From positions 1-64,000 of the forward strand of contig JAPOHD010000017.1 of the NCBI GenBank assembly GCA_026671195.1: a DNA stretch of 64,000 nucleotides. The letters are read 5' to 3'. Source of the DNA: Draconibacterium aestuarii (GTDB lineage: Bacteria > Bacteroidota > Bacteroidia > Bacteroidales > Prolixibacteraceae). The translations under genes were made by a program, and so were the position numbers. Positions 11,505 to 22,341 of this stretch are shown in pieces. The notes below the pieces were generated by a model. It did not search any database. It was given only the letters and a program-made list of their open reading frames with translations, and was not told where the DNA came from. The first letter of the stretch is position 1. The number at the start of each line of letters is the position of its first letter.

Positions 11505-12002
11505 TTACGAAACCATAGCCCGAAGTTTATCCAAGTCGATATCGGGCTCCGTAATTTGAAATTGCGCCTGAGAATAAAATTCGTTTCGTTTCTTTAAGGT
11601 TTCATCGATAAAAGCCACCAATTCTTCATGCGATTTACCTTTAATAAGCGGGCGCTCGGTTTTAGATTTTAATAACCTTTCAGCAAGAATACCGGGATGA
11701 ATATTAAGATAAATGGTTTTACCTGTTTTATTCATCAGATCGATGTTATCGAAAAAGCACGGCGCTCCACCTCCGGTTGCGATAACAATATCAGTAAATT
11801 CAGAAAGTTCTTCCAAAGCCTGTCGTTCTTTTTTTCTGAACTCGGCCTCGCCTTCTTCTGCAAAAATCTGGGGAATGGTCTTGCAGTTTCGCTCTTCAAT
11901 GTAATGATCCATATCAACAAACTGCATGTTTAAATGACTGGAAAATACCCTACCCAGATGAGACTTTCCGCACCCCATATATCCTATTAAATAAATTCTC
12001 AT
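11505..12002 (-). CDS. aroK: Shikimate kinase
   Basis: A 165-residue P-loop kinase that phosphorylates shikimate at the 3-hydroxyl in chorismate synthesis. Walker A is GYMGCGKSHLG near residues 7-17, followed by DMDHYIE (shikimate-contacting Asp), the FRKKE arginine and the TGGGAP loop near residue 77, and a lid arginine in KTERPL. Length is normal for the family. It is the last gene of a parE-parC-aroK cluster, 41 bases after parC. Confidence 0.93.
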   Translation of the reverse strand: MRIYLIGYMGCGKSHLGRVFSSHLNMQFVDMDHYIEERNCKTIPQIFAEEGEAEFRKKERQALEELSEFTDIVIATGGGAPCFFDNIDLMNKTGKTIYLNIHPGILAERLLKSKTERPLIKGKSHEELVAFIDETLKKRNEFYSQAQFQITEPDIDLDKLRAMVS

Positions 12003-12043
12003 ACTTTAAACTTTGAACTCTGAACTTAACTCTAGACTCTATA

Positions 12044-14692
12044 TTAAAATAACGACATCTGATTTTCGTCATCTTTCGGACGATTAATCTCCAGAGGAAT
12101 GTCATCATTTTCATCTATAGGTGCCGTTTGTTCATCATTTCCAACCACATCCTCTTCTGTTTCATGATGATCGTAATCATCCTTCACCACCGGTTCAATC
12201 TCAGTTATGTTATTCACCTCGTAATTCGACAATCGTTTGCCTTTTGCCTTCCAGGATTTTATGCCAATAAACTCGGCCACCTCGATAATTTCATTTTCAC
12301 GTTCAGCATTTTTTCCGCCAAAGGTCAACTCCAAACGCGGATAATGTACCCAGGTAACACTTACAAGTTTATTATCGGGATTTTCTCCGACAAAACGAAT
12401 TAGTTTGCCTTCCACCTCATCAATTTCAAAACGTTTTACGTAGTAAAAATGCTGTTCGGCATCGAAATAAACCGCTGATAAAATTTTTCGTTTATCAAAT
12501 TTTTCAATGGCAAGAATATCTTCTCCGAAGTGATTACTTAAATCGTAATTATACAATTGATATTCGCCCTTTTTATACAAAACAAGAATTTTATCCTCGC
12601 CTGAGAATTCGCCCAGAAATTTTCCCCGGTTGTCGGCATTAATTCTGCGAACATCTTCGTCGAACCAAATTTTACGTCCGCCCAAAGTAGAAACACCTTT
12701 TTCTTTTAACGAGATTTTGTGTACCTCGTATTTGGTCAGAATATTTCCCATCGACTGACGTCCTTTAATAGCCAGTTCGCCCAAATCTTCTTCAAAAATC
12801 AGTTTTTTAATCCGTGGTTTTGGCTTTAAAACAATACGTAAAACTTCAGCTTCACCATTTGGATTTGCAGAAAAATAGGTAATACGCGAACCTTTGGTTT
12901 CTTTGGTAATATTGTATTCTTTATCGCGCGTTACACCGGTTACAAAAAAACGTTTCATGTACGAAAATCCTGTTTCGCCGTCTTTGTAAACCACATTGTA
13001 AATGGTACGTTTGTCGTTCTTTTTAAATATGGCCAGATACATTACATTTTTGCCAACAAACGCTTTTTCCGAAACTTTGGTGATAAAATAACTACCATCG
13101 CGACGGAAAATTATAACATCGTCAATATCGGCGCAGTCACTTACGAATTCGGCCTTACGAAGAGATGTTCCGATAAAGCCTTCTTTCTGATCGATGTATA
13201 GTTTTTCGTTTTGAACAACCACTTTGGAAGCCACAATGTTTTCAAAACTTCTGATTTCAGTTTTTCGCTCACGTCCTTTACCAAATTTGGTTTTTAAATA
13301 TTTAAACCAATCAATTGTAAACGGAACAATATTTTCGATGTTATGAACAACTTTGGCAATTTCATCCTCAAGTCCCTTCAAATAATCGTTGGCTTTATCC
13401 TTATTAAATTTAAGAATACGTGCCATACGTATTTCCATTAAACGGAGAATATCGTCGCGGGTAACTTCGCGGTGCAATTTTGGTTTCCAGGGCTCCAGAC
13501 GTTTATCGATATGATCAATCGCCTGATCCATATTTTCCGAATCCTCAAACTTTTTATCCTTGTAAAGGCGTTCCTCGATAAATATTTTTTCGAGAGACGA
13601 GAAATGCCACATTTCCTCCAATTCTTTTTTGCGAATCTCCAACTCCAGTTTTAGCAACTCGAGGGTGCTGTCGGCCGAACGTTGCAGGATTTCTTTTACG
13701 CCAATAAATATGGGTTTATCGTTTTCAATAATGCACGAGTTTGGCGACAAAGACACTTCACAATCGGTAAATGCGTAAAGTGCATCGATGGTTTTATCCG
13801 ACGAAACTCCCGGAGCCAAATGCACTTGTATCTCCACGTTTGCAGCGGTGTTGTCATCAATCTTTTTGATTTTTATTTTGCCCTTGTCGTTGGCCTTAAT
13901 AATCGACTCGATTAAAGTAGAAGTTGTTTTTCCAAAAGGAACCTCGTTAATAATCAGTGTTTTATTATCACGTTTTTCAATTCGAGCGCGTACCTTTATC
14001 GATCCTCCGCGCAAACCATCGTTATATTTGCTAAAATCAGCCGAACCCCCGGTTGGGAAATCGGGTAGCAATTCAAAATCCTGACCTTTTAAATAGGCAA
14101 TTGAAGCATCGATTAATTCAATAAAATTGTGCGGAAACATTTTCGAAGCCAGACCAACAGCAATCCCTTCAACGCCCTGAGCCAAAAGCAATGGAAATTT
14201 AACAGGCAATGTAACGGGTTCTCTTTTTCGACCATCGTAGGATAGTTTCCAGTTTGTAGTTTTGGGATTAAACAGCACCTCAAGTGCAAATTTTGTCAAA
14301 CGTGCCTCAATATATCGGGGAGCTGCAGCACCATCACCGGTAAGAATATTTCCCCAGTTTCCCTGTGTATCAATGAGCAAATCTTTTTGCCCCAACTGAA
14401 CGGCAGCATCGCCAATAGATGCATCGCCATGAGGGTGATATTGCATGGTTTGCCCTATAATATTTGCCACTTTGTTGTAACGTCCATCATCCATTTCGCG
14501 CATGGCATGCATTATACGGCGTTGTACTGGTTTTAATCCATCGTTTATATACGGAACGGCACGTTCCAAAATAACATACGATGCATAATCAAGAAACCAC
14601 TCTTTGTACATTCCTGACAAATAGGTGACTTCATCCTTTACAATTTCGTCTTGAATTTCTTCGTTCTCGCTATTTAAAATCTCGTCTGACAT
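12044..14692 (-). CDS. parC: DNA topoisomerase IV subunit A
   Basis: An 882-residue type IIA topoisomerase A subunit. The breakage-reunion domain contains the QRDR (YHPHGDASIGD, residues 85-95) and the catalytic Tyr127 in APRYIEARLT. A coiled-coil and tower region follows, then a six-bladed C-terminal beta-pinwheel from about residue 500. The C-terminal region lacks the canonical GyrA box QRRGGKG and has a diverged KGRQSMGN instead, and the gene sits beside parE, so ParC (decatenation) is preferred over GyrA. The last ~60 residues are very acidic. It starts 47 bases after parE. Confidence 0.88.
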   Translation of the reverse strand: MSDEILNSENEEIQDEIVKDEVTYLSGMYKEWFLDYASYVILERAVPYINDGLKPVQRRIMHAMREMDDGRYNKVANIIGQTMQYHPHGDASIGDAAVQLGQKDLLIDTQGNWGNILTGDGAAAPRYIEARLTKFALEVLFNPKTTNWKLSYDGRKREPVTLPVKFPLLLAQGVEGIAVGLASKMFPHNFIELIDASIAYLKGQDFELLPDFPTGGSADFSKYNDGLRGGSIKVRARIEKRDNKTLIINEVPFGKTTSTLIESIIKANDKGKIKIKKIDDNTAANVEIQVHLAPGVSSDKTIDALYAFTDCEVSLSPNSCIIENDKPIFIGVKEILQRSADSTLELLKLELEIRKKELEEMWHFSSLEKIFIEERLYKDKKFEDSENMDQAIDHIDKRLEPWKPKLHREVTRDDILRLMEIRMARILKFNKDKANDYLKGLEDEIAKVVHNIENIVPFTIDWFKYLKTKFGKGRERKTEIRSFENIVASKVVVQNEKLYIDQKEGFIGTSLRKAEFVSDCADIDDVIIFRRDGSYFITKVSEKAFVGKNVMYLAIFKKNDKRTIYNVVYKDGETGFSYMKRFFVTGVTRDKEYNITKETKGSRITYFSANPNGEAEVLRIVLKPKPRIKKLIFEEDLGELAIKGRQSMGNILTKYEVHKISLKEKGVSTLGGRKIWFDEDVRRINADNRGKFLGEFSGEDKILVLYKKGEYQLYNYDLSNHFGEDILAIEKFDKRKILSAVYFDAEQHFYYVKRFEIDEVEGKLIRFVGENPDNKLVSVTWVHYPRLELTFGGKNAERENEIIEVAEFIGIKSWKAKGKRLSNYEVNNITEIEPVVKDDYDHHETEEDVVGNDEQTAPIDENDDIPLEINRPKDDENQMSLF

Positions 14693-14738
14693 TATTGGTT
14701 CTGAAATTATCGTGTTCCTTTTCGGAATATATCTTCAA

Positions 14739-16574
14739 TTAAGCTACTTCGTCTTTCTCAACATAGAGGTTATCAATAATAAAATCCTGTCTGTCGGGGG
14801 TGTTTTTACCCATATAAAACTCCAGCATTTGTGCGACCGACTCATGTTTTTTCATTTGTACAGGATCGAGCCGGATATCATTCCCTATAAAGTGCTTAAA
14901 CTCGTCGGGAGAAATTTCACCCAATCCTTTAAATCGGGTAATTTCCGGTTTACCTTTCAGTTTTTTTATCGCCTTTTCTTTTTCTTCTTCAGAATAGCAA
15001 TAATAGGTTTTTTGCTTGTTACGAACCCTGAAAAGCGGAGTTTGCAAAATATAAACGTGCCCTTTTTTAATCAACTCAGGGAAAAATTGCAGAAAGAAAG
15101 TAATCAGCAACAACCTAATGTGCATTCCATCCACATCGGCATCGGTTGCTATAATTACGTTATTGTAACGCAAATCTTCCATACTTTCCTCAATATTCAA
15201 AGCTGCCTGCAAGAGATTAAACTCTTCGTTTTCATAGACAACTTTTTTTGTCAGGCCATAAGTATTCAAAGGTTTTCCTTTTAAACTAAATACTGCCTGC
15301 GTATTTACATCGCGCGATTTTGTGATAGAACCACTTGCCGAATCTCCCTCGGTAATAAAAATGCTTGATTCCTCTTTACGGTCATTTTTTTCGTTAAAAT
15401 GAACACGGCAATCACGTAATTTTTTGTTGTGAAGATTGGCCTTTTTGGCCCGTTGCTTAGCCAGCTTTTTTACGCCTGAAATTGCCTTTCTTTCGCGTTC
15501 CGACTCAACAATACGGCGCAATAATACTTCGGCTACTTCATGGTTTTTGTGCAAAAAGTTATCGAGCTCCTTTTGCAAAAAATTACCAACATGTGCCCGA
15601 ACCGAAGGGCCATTGGGACCAATATCTCTTGACCCAAGTTTGGTTTTTGTCTGCGATTCAAAAACAGGCTCTTCAACTTTAATGCTAACGGCAGCCACTA
15701 TGGATGCCCGGATATCAGACGGATCAAACTCTTTTTTGTAAAATTCTCTGATCGTTTTTACTAAAACTTCCCGAAAAGCCTGTAAGTGCGTTCCACCTTG
15801 TGTTGTGTGCTGACCATTAACAAAAGAATAATAATCTTCGCCATATTGGTTTCCATGCGTAATGGCAACCTCAATATCCTCACCTTTTAAATGTATAATT
15901 GGGTAAATTGGATCATGATCCATGTTTTCTTCCAGCAGGTCGCGCAAACCATTACGTGAATAAAAACGTTCACCATTAAATTCAACCGTTAATCCGGCAT
16001 TCAGAAAAGTGTAGTTTTTCATCATATTCACGATATAATCGTTCATATAACGATACTTTTTGAACACCGACTGATCGGGAATAAAGGTGACCATTGTGCC
16101 GTTTTCCTCTTCAATGCCTGTAAAATTCTTTTCGCCGGTTTTTATTCCTTTACTAAAATAAACTTCCTTGGCTACTCCTTCCCGAACGGCTCTAATCGTA
16201 AAATCAATCGAAAGTGCATTAACAGCTTTAATCCCGACACCGTTCAGCCCAACCGATTTTTTAAAAACTTTGTTGTCGTATTTTGCTCCGGTATTCATTT
16301 TGCTCACTACATCAACCAGCTTCCCAAGTGGAATTCCACGGCCATAATCGCGGATGGTGACACGGTCCTGATCTACCTCAACAGAGATTTTTTTCCCGTA
16401 CCCCATCATAAATTCGTCAATGGAGTTATCCATTACTTCCTTCAGCAATACATAAATACCATCGTCGGCAGAAGTTCCGTCGCCAAGTTTACCGATATAC
16501 ATTCCCGGACGCCTCCGGATATGTTCCTGCCAGTCTAAAGTTTTAATTGTTCCCTCGTCGTAATTTGCGCTCAT
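14739..16574 (-). CDS. parE: DNA topoisomerase IV subunit B
   Basis: A GHKL ATPase plus TOPRIM subunit of a type IIA topoisomerase, 611 residues from the chosen start ([11 protein letters not shown]). The open frame extends 24 codons upstream, but that part is not family-like. Visible motifs are [10 protein letters not shown] (Mg/ATP-binding Glu/Asn), [24 protein letters not shown], the [16 protein letters not shown] and [10 protein letters not shown]. It forms the ATP-driven half of topoisomerase IV with the downstream parC product. Confidence 0.9.
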   Translation of the reverse strand: MSANYDEGTIKTLDWQEHIRRRPGMYIGKLGDGTSADDGIYVLLKEVMDNSIDEFMMGYGKKISVEVDQDRVTIRDYGRGIPLGKLVDVVSKMNTGAKYDNKVFKKSVGLNGVGIKAVNALSIDFTIRAVREGVAKEVYFSKGIKTGEKNFTGIEEENGTMVTFIPDQSVFKKYRYMNDYIVNMMKNYTFLNAGLTVEFNGERFYSRNGLRDLLEENMDHDPIYPIIHLKGEDIEVAITHGNQYGEDYYSFVNGQHTTQGGTHLQAFREVLVKTIREFYKKEFDPSDIRASIVAAVSIKVEEPVFESQTKTKLGSRDIGPNGPSVRAHVGNFLQKELDNFLHKNHEVAEVLLRRIVESERERKAISGVKKLAKQRAKKANLHNKKLRDCRVHFNEKNDRKEESSIFITEGDSASGSITKSRDVNTQAVFSLKGKPLNTYGLTKKVVYENEEFNLLQAALNIEESMEDLRYNNVIIATDADVDGMHIRLLLITFFLQFFPELIKKGHVYILQTPLFRVRNKQKTYYCYSEEEKEKAIKKLKGKPEITRFKGLGEISPDEFKHFIGNDIRLDPVQMKKHESVAQMLEFYMGKNTPDRQDFIIDNLYVEKDEVA

Positions 16575-16983
16575 ATAGTAAAATACTAAATCAATCTTCA
16601 ACAAATTGTGAATACCGTAATTAGCTGAAAAAAACATGTTTAACAAAAGATTATTTCAAACAACAACAGAATTCACCAGATTGTCACAAATATAACCAAA
16701 ACATCAACTTCACAGTAGTATTGAGACTCCCAATAACTAACAATTAATAGTTGAAAAATATTGTATAAGAAAGTTAGAGCCAAAAGGCGAAGACATAGTT
16801 CACAGTATAGCAAGAAGTTGGAATTCGCAGCCCAAGAAAAGAACAGTGGCAAGGCTGTTTTCAGCCCAATAAAAGGAGCAGAAGGTGCCTACAAAAGCAA
16901 CAAAAAGAGGGAATTGCTCCAACGCAAATTGGCTGCATTACTTTGTTCAAGTATTTTGCAACTGAGCCACCGGCAAAACGGCC
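16575..16983. other. Intergenic region upstream of parE
   Basis: About 400 bases between parE (start) and the MutS-like gene (stop). It must contain the parE promoter. A 76-codon plus-strand frame (16761-16991) is rich in Lys/Arg/Gln and overlaps the neighbouring stop; I do not support it as a gene. Confidence 0.5.
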
Positions 16984-18762
16984 CTAAATGATTCCCATTT
17001 TTTTCATCAGAAATGTGGCATTCATTGTTTTAGTAGCGCCGTCCGAAAGTTTATAGTCAAAAATCAACTCCTCATTTTCTATCCTGATTTCGAAACACTT
17101 GTTAAAAACCTGCTGCGGAAATTCGTCTTCCATTTCACTGAGTTTCAGATCGTGAGTAGCAATTAAAGCTATTGATTTAAACTCAACCAATTTTTTGATT
17201 AATTCTTTTGAACCGTTCAATTTATCGATGGAGTTTGTTCCCTTCAGCATTTCGTCCAGAATAACAAATATGCGCTCGCCCGATTGCAGCCGGTCTAAAA
17301 CACCTTTTATACGTTTGAGCTCAGCAAAAAAGTAAGACTCATCTTTTAATAACGAGTCGGTAGTTCGCATATTGGTATAAATGGCGATCGGTGTAATTCG
17401 CATTTGTTTTGCACAAACCGGTGCCCCCATCCGGGCCAAAATCAGGTTTACCCCAACGGTTCGCAAAAAGGTACTTTTCCCTGCCATATTTGCCCCGGTA
17501 ACAATCATAACTTTCGACCAGCCATTAATTTCCATGTCGTTACACACACGTTTATCGGCTCTCAATAACGGGTGTCCCACGTCTTTTGCACTGAAAGAAA
17601 ATCCCTTATCAAGAATTTCAGGAAAAGTAAAATCAGGATGATTATTGGCATAGTTCCCAAGGCTAACCAGCGCATCAATTTCGGAAATTACGCTAAGCCA
17701 TACCTCCAGTTTGTTATGGTGTTTCTGATGCCACTGCCAAAGCCTGAAAACACAACGAATGTCCCAGGTAAAAATGCCGTTCAGAAATATACCCACTAAA
17801 ATGTTCTGACGATATTCAAACTGTTTCACCAAATTTTTAAGCTGACTAAATATCTTTCCGGCAGAGGGTTGTGTAATCTTTTTTTGCAGTCCGTTTAAAT
17901 ATTCAGATTGAAATTCGCGTTCCTCAATAATTTGCAGCAACTGCATGTATTTGGAAAGCAACTCTGATTTTCTTCCAAAAAAATTATAATACTGGTTAAT
18001 TCTTTTCCAGAAGAAATACATCAGCACAAATTGCAACACCACCATTAAAACCAGAAAAAAATCAGTACTTCCCAAAGCCGACGGAATTACTGTAAGCAAT
18101 GTTATAATCGGCACAATTTTAATAAGCCATTTTACTAGGCCGGCCCGGTTTAATTCGAGTTCCATTTCCGACCACGACTTAATTTCGCGGCTCAATTCTT
18201 CGGTTTCTTCAAAAAGTTTCCCGTTGGCTAAAAAATGCAAACGCCAATTTGGTATTTCGGATAGCTCCTGAACCGCTTTCTGTCGCGATTCTATTTCGTA
18301 TTTTTCTTTTGAAGGCCTGATCAACCATCCTGCAAGTTTTTGTCGTCCGCCAAGTGTTACTGTGCGATTTAAAAACTGAAATAACGATCCGTCACCAAAT
18401 AAATCGAGATCGTATGAAAAAAAATGTTCTGTATCTAAAAATTCCTTTCCATTCTGAAAATGCAAAAACGAGTGCTTTAACGCCAGCAACTCATCTTCAA
18501 CCAACTTTTTCAGCACTGTAAATTTCTTTTTTCGCTTTTCGAGCTGAATATTTTTTTTAACCAGAAAGAAAAATAACACAATTAGTATTGCCGCTACACT
18601 AAACGACACCCACTGAAATCCGAGGAAAAAAAACGGTACAAAAATACCCACAAAGGCAAGGAAACGATACCAGGCAAACCATTTCACCTTTAACGAAACC
18701 GATTCAAGTTCGGTGTTATATTTACTAAGTTTCCCGGCATAAAATACTGGTTGATTGTTCAT
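16984..18762 (-). CDS. MutS-family ATPase with membrane segments
   Basis: A 592-residue MutS-related protein. The C-terminal half is a MutS ATPase: Walker A in TGANMAGKSTFLRT, DEMLKGTN for Walker B and IATHDLKL. The N-terminal half lacks the mismatch-binding domain of MutS1 and contains two pairs of hydrophobic helices (about residues 29-70 and 210-255), suggesting membrane association. Such short MutS homologues are common in Bacteroidota and have no firmly known role, so canonical mismatch repair should not be assumed. It is the last gene of the obgE-PAP2-mutS-like run, with no gap to the PAP2 gene. Confidence 0.82.
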   Translation of the reverse strand: MNNQPVFYAGKLSKYNTELESVSLKVKWFAWYRFLAFVGIFVPFFFLGFQWVSFSVAAILIVLFFFLVKKNIQLEKRKKKFTVLKKLVEDELLALKHSFLHFQNGKEFLDTEHFFSYDLDLFGDGSLFQFLNRTVTLGGRQKLAGWLIRPSKEKYEIESRQKAVQELSEIPNWRLHFLANGKLFEETEELSREIKSWSEMELELNRAGLVKWLIKIVPIITLLTVIPSALGSTDFFLVLMVVLQFVLMYFFWKRINQYYNFFGRKSELLSKYMQLLQIIEEREFQSEYLNGLQKKITQPSAGKIFSQLKNLVKQFEYRQNILVGIFLNGIFTWDIRCVFRLWQWHQKHHNKLEVWLSVISEIDALVSLGNYANNHPDFTFPEILDKGFSFSAKDVGHPLLRADKRVCNDMEINGWSKVMIVTGANMAGKSTFLRTVGVNLILARMGAPVCAKQMRITPIAIYTNMRTTDSLLKDESYFFAELKRIKGVLDRLQSGERIFVILDEMLKGTNSIDKLNGSKELIKKLVEFKSIALIATHDLKLSEMEDEFPQQVFNKCFEIRIENEELIFDYKLSDGATKTMNATFLMKKMGII

Positions 18763-19455
18763 TTACAGAAAATTGTAATAATGAAGCAGATGTGTTGAAA
18801 TAAAGATGGTAATCATTAATACCACAAAAACCAACCAAATAATTCCGGACTGAACCTGAAGCAAGGCGGTTTTCCCAATTTTTGGAGAACGTGAAAAGAA
18901 AAAATGATTCTCGATAAACATAAGCAACTTATACACAACAACTCCGATTAACCATCCCAGAATTGCTCCTCCTAAAATGTCGAGTGGATAATGCACACCT
19001 GAATAAATACGCGAATAACAAAACAACAAAGCCCAAAACAGCATTAATACTGAATAGCTCTTGTTTTTAAATATACGCGATGTAAACACAAATAAAGCAA
19101 AAGAATTGGCCGCGTGCGACGACACAAATCCGTACAAGCCACCCTTTCGCAAAACATTGTGAACCATATCCTGAATGGCCGGTTCGTGTACCGGGCGAAA
19201 ACGCTGAACGGTAAATTTCATGAGCACCGAAAGCTGGTCGCTGGCAACAATTAAAAGTATAAGAGCAAAAATTATCAGAACCGATTTGCTACGGTAATTT
19301 TTAACCAGATAAAAAAGAATAATGGTATAAAACGGAAACCATGTTTCTTTACGGGTAACCAGCAACATTATAGTATCCCAAAAATCGCTATAAAAGCTGT
19401 TTAAATACAAAAACAGCTCCTTATCTATTTCAAGTATGCTTTGTAAGAACTCCAT
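18763..19455 (-). CDS. PAP2-family membrane phosphatase
   Basis: A 230-residue integral membrane protein with about six hydrophobic helices and the three PAP2 motifs: KFTVQRFRP, SSHAANSFA (catalytic His) and SRIYSGVHYPLD. Family members dephosphorylate phosphatidate, undecaprenyl pyrophosphate or similar lipids at the outer face of the inner membrane. The substrate is not determinable here. It starts one base after the obgE stop, so the two are cotranscribed. Confidence 0.88.
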   Translation of the reverse strand: MEFLQSILEIDKELFLYLNSFYSDFWDTIMLLVTRKETWFPFYTIILFYLVKNYRSKSVLIIFALILLIVASDQLSVLMKFTVQRFRPVHEPAIQDMVHNVLRKGGLYGFVSSHAANSFALFVFTSRIFKNKSYSVLMLFWALLFCYSRIYSGVHYPLDILGGAILGWLIGVVVYKLLMFIENHFFFSRSPKIGKTALLQVQSGIIWLVFVVLMITIFISTHLLHYYNFL

Positions 19456-20445
19456 TTAACTATTAAGGATTTCCCAGATTTTATCTTTTAACTGTTGTAT
19501 ATTTTTTCCTGTTACCGACGAAAAGAACAAGTGTGGAATATCGCCCAGTTCAGTGCTGATCTCCTCCATTAACTCGTCATCAAGCATGTCGGCTTTACTT
19601 ATTCCCAGATACCGTTGTTTGTCCAATAATTCGGGATTGTATTTTTCCAGTTCATTTAAAAGAATATTGTATTCTTTCAGGTGATCTTCGCTATCGGCCG
19701 GAACCATAAACAGCAACATTGAATTACGTTCGATGTGCCTTAAAAAACGCAAACCAAGGCCTTTCCCTTCGTGTGCGCCTTCAATAATTCCCGGAATATC
19801 AGCCATGATAAACGAATGTTTTTCGCGATGCCCCACAATTCCTAAATTCGGCACAAGTGTTGTAAAATGATATTCGGCAATTTTGGGTTTTGCCGCCGAA
19901 ACAACCGATAACAATGTTGATTTTCCTGAACTTGGGAATCCAACCAATCCCACATCGGCCAGCACTTTTAGCTCGAGTGTTTTCCAACCTTCAATACCGT
20001 CTTCACCGGGTTGTGCATAACGTGGTGCCTGGTTTGTTGCCGATTTAAAATGATCGTTTCCCAATCCACCACGGCCTCCTGCAACGAGAATTTTTCTTTC
20101 GCCGTGTTTTGTTATTTCAAAAAGAAACTCTCCGGTTTCCACATCGCGTGCTATGGTACCTAATGGAACATCCAGAACAATATCTTCACCATCGGCACCT
20201 GAACTTCGTTGCTTTCCTCCCGGATCACCATTTCCGGCCTTAATGTGTTTTCTGAACTTTAAATGAAGCAATGTCCACATCTGTTCGTTGCCTTCCAGAA
20301 TGATATGGCCGCCACGACCACCATCGCCACCATCGGGGCCACCAAAAGCAACAAATTTTTCTCTTCGCATATGCGCCGAACCGGAACCTCCGTTTCCCGA
20401 CTTACAATGAATTCGTACGTAATCAACAAAATTTGATTCAGCCAT
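19456..20445 (-). CDS. obgE: Obg-family ribosome-assembly GTPase
   Basis: A 329-residue GTPase. The N-terminal glycine-rich Obg fold is at residues 1-158 ([11 protein letters not shown]). The G domain has G1 GFPSSGKS at 169-176, a switch region [11 protein letters not shown]3 DIPGIIEGA and a G4-like SKAD. It acts in late 50S assembly and the stringent response. It is followed without gap by the PAP2 and MutS-like genes, and adk lies 95 bases upstream on the same strand. Confidence 0.95.
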   Translation of the reverse strand: MAESNFVDYVRIHCKSGNGGSGSAHMRREKFVAFGGPDGGDGGRGGHIILEGNEQMWTLLHLKFRKHIKAGNGDPGGKQRSSGADGEDIVLDVPLGTIARDVETGEFLFEITKHGERKILVAGGRGGLGNDHFKSATNQAPRYAQPGEDGIEGWKTLELKVLADVGLVGFPSSGKSTLLSVVSAAKPKIAEYHFTTLVPNLGIVGHREKHSFIMADIPGIIEGAHEGKGLGLRFLRHIERNSMLLFMVPADSEDHLKEYNILLNELEKYNPELLDKQRYLGISKADMLDDELMEEISTELGDIPHLFFSSVTGKNIQQLKDKIWEILNS

Positions 20446-20540
20446 ATTTTTCTTTTCTCAAATGTCCTGCGCTACCTAATGTTCAACACAATAAAGGTGC
20501 AATTCTTGCACATGCATGAATTACACCTTTACTTTAAAGT

Positions 20541-21113
20541 TTACAATTTTTCAACTGTTACTTTCAATCTTCCTGCAATTTCCCCAATGGTTCCCATTCC
20601 ATCAATACCAAAATGTTTTCCCTGAGGTTTGTAGTATTCGATTAGAGGCAATGTTTTTTGTCCATATACAGTAATTCGATTTTCAATAATCGACTGGTCC
20701 TGATCGTCGGCACGGCCAGAAACTTTACCCCGGCTTAACAAGCGGTTAATTAATTCCTGTTTGTCGACCTCTAAACTAAGCATTGCTGAAATCGGTGTTC
20801 CATTTTCATTTAATAAAACATCCAATGCCTTTGCCTGGTCCACTGTACGTGGAAAACCATCGAAAATAAATCCTTTGGCTTCTTTATTGTTTTCCAGTTT
20901 CGATTTAATCATACCAATCACGACTACATCAGGTACCAATTCACCTTTGTCCATTAAATTTTTGGCTTCCACTCCCAGTTGTGTACCCGCAGCAATTTCG
21001 CTGCGCAACAAATCACCTGTAGAAAGATGAATCAAACCAAATGTCTCGATAAGAAATTCAGCCTGGGTGCCTTTGCCTGCACCGGGAGGGCCAAATAAAA
21101 CAAGATTAAGCAT
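20541..21113 (-). CDS. adk: Adenylate kinase
   Basis: A 190-residue short-lid adenylate kinase (ATP + AMP = 2 ADP). Visible are GPPGAGKGTQ at residues 8-17, HLSTGDLLR (AMP site), GFPRTVDQAKA and the short lid around RGKVSGRADD. Length is typical of the Bacteroidota short form. It starts 7 bases after the hpt stop, so the two purine-salvage genes probably share a transcript. Confidence 0.95.
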   Translation of the reverse strand: MLNLVLFGPPGAGKGTQAEFLIETFGLIHLSTGDLLRSEIAAGTQLGVEAKNLMDKGELVPDVVVIGMIKSKLENNKEAKGFIFDGFPRTVDQAKALDVLLNENGTPISAMLSLEVDKQELINRLLSRGKVSGRADDQDQSIIENRITVYGQKTLPLIEYYKPQGKHFGIDGMGTIGEIAGRLKVTVEKL

Positions 21114-21120
21114 ACTATTT

Positions 21121-21663
21121 CTAATTTTTAATAACTGAATATATATCTAATAAATTACGGCCATAACCATCGTAGTCAAGACCATAACCTACAATAAAAT
21201 CGTTTGGAATTTCGAGGCCTACATATTTCAGGTTCACCTCTTTTTGCAAAGCATCGGGCTTCAGTAACAGTGTGGCAACTAAAACCTCTTTCGGGTTTAG
21301 CTTATCCAACTGCTCGTGAATATTATTAATGGTAATTCCTGTGTCTACAATATCTTCCAGTACTACTATTGTGCGGCCTTCAATTTCCTCGTTCAACCCG
21401 ATAAGATGTTTTACTTTCCCCGTTGTTGAATCGCCTTCGTACGATGCTAATTTCACAAATGAGATCTCTGATTCAACAAAATCGATTCGTTTGAAAAGTT
21501 CTGCTGCAAACATAAAAGAACCATTCAGAATACACAAAAATAAAGGATCTTTCCCCGCCAATTCTTTATTCATTTGTTCGGCCATCTTTTCAATGACCGA
21601 CCGGATTTTTTCATAGGGAATAAATATCTCAAATTCCTTATCGAGGATTTTAACTTTCTTCAT
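21121..21663 (-). CDS. hpt: Hypoxanthine phosphoribosyltransferase
   Basis: A 180-residue type I phosphoribosyltransferase. The PRPP-binding loop is VVLEDIVDTGIT, an FVKLASYEGDSTTGK catalytic loop is present, and the C-terminal YVGLEIPNDFIVGYGLDYDGYGRN is typical of HPRT. It makes IMP/GMP from hypoxanthine/guanine. It heads the hpt-adk-(obgE) run and is divergent from purE, with 108 bases between them. Confidence 0.92.
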   Translation of the reverse strand: MKKVKILDKEFEIFIPYEKIRSVIEKMAEQMNKELAGKDPLFLCILNGSFMFAAELFKRIDFVESEISFVKLASYEGDSTTGKVKHLIGLNEEIEGRTIVVLEDIVDTGITINNIHEQLDKLNPKEVLVATLLLKPDALQKEVNLKYVGLEIPNDFIVGYGLDYDGYGRNLLDIYSVIKN

Positions 21664-21771
21664 ATGTTATTTTTGATTTTTATTAATTACCAATTTGCTG
21701 TAATTTCGCCTCAAAAAATAAAAGGTACAAAATAACAAAACAATTTCGGTAACTAAAAATTAAGAATACAT

Positions 21772-22278
21772 ATGACACCAAAAGTTAGCATTATTATGGG
21801 CAGCACATCCGATTTGGGTGTAATGGAAAAAGCTGCAAAGTTATTTGACGAGTTTGAAATTCCATTTGAAATTAATGCACTCTCGGCACACCGCACACCC
21901 GAGGAGGTGGAACTTTTTGCAAAAGGAGCTAAAAACAGAGGCATAAAAGTAATTATTGCCGGTGCAGGAATGGCAGCACATTTACCTGGCGTAATTGCAG
22001 CGATGACACCGCTGCCGGTTATTGGCGTTCCTATAAATGCCAGCCTTTCAGGATTCGATGCCATGCTTGCCATACTTCAAATGCCTCCGGGAATTCCGGT
22101 TGCAACAGTGGCTGTGAACGGAGCTTTGAACGCGGCAATATTAGCCGTACAAATGATGGCTACCGGCGACGAGCTATTAATGAACAAATTAATAGCATAC
22201 AAAGAAAGTCTGAAAACAAAAATTGTAAAAGCCAATCAGGAATTATCGGAAGTTAAATACAATTTCAAGACAAATTAA
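21772..22278 (+). CDS. purE: N5-carboxyaminoimidazole ribonucleotide mutase
   Basis: A 168-residue class I PurE of de novo purine synthesis. Visible are IIMGSTSDLGVM near the N-terminus, ALSAHRTPEE with the catalytic His, AGAGMAAHLPGV and GVPINASLSGFDA. It is divergent from hpt, so purine synthesis and salvage genes share one intergenic promoter region. No purK is adjacent. It is followed by a strong hairpin terminator. Confidence 0.95.
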   Translation: MTPKVSIIMGSTSDLGVMEKAAKLFDEFEIPFEINALSAHRTPEEVELFAKGAKNRGIKVIIAGAGMAAHLPGVIAAMTPLPVIGVPINASLSGFDAMLAILQMPPGIPVATVAVNGALNAAILAVQMMATGDELLMNKLIAYKESLKTKIVKANQELSEVKYNFKTN

Positions 22279-22306
22279 CTTCAAATAAAATATTTTATGT
22301 ATTTTT

Positions 22307-22339
22307 AAAGAGGTATGTTTTAACAACATACCTCTTTTT
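22307..22339 (+). terminator. Hairpin terminator between purE and the next gene
   Basis: AAGAGGTATGTT/AACATACCTCTT forms a perfect 12-bp stem with a 5-base loop, followed by TTTTTA. The T-tract ends two bases before the ATG of the next gene at 22342, so this hairpin also covers that gene's ribosome-binding zone. Confidence 0.85.
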
Positions 22340-22341
22340 AT

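Noticed and set aside
14712-15284. 190-codon frame antisense to parE
   Set aside because: It is the mirror frame of a well-supported parE coding region.
16761-16991. 76-codon plus-strand frame upstream of parE
   Set aside because: Lys/Arg/Gln-rich low-complexity content that overlaps the MutS-like gene's end; nothing supports translation.
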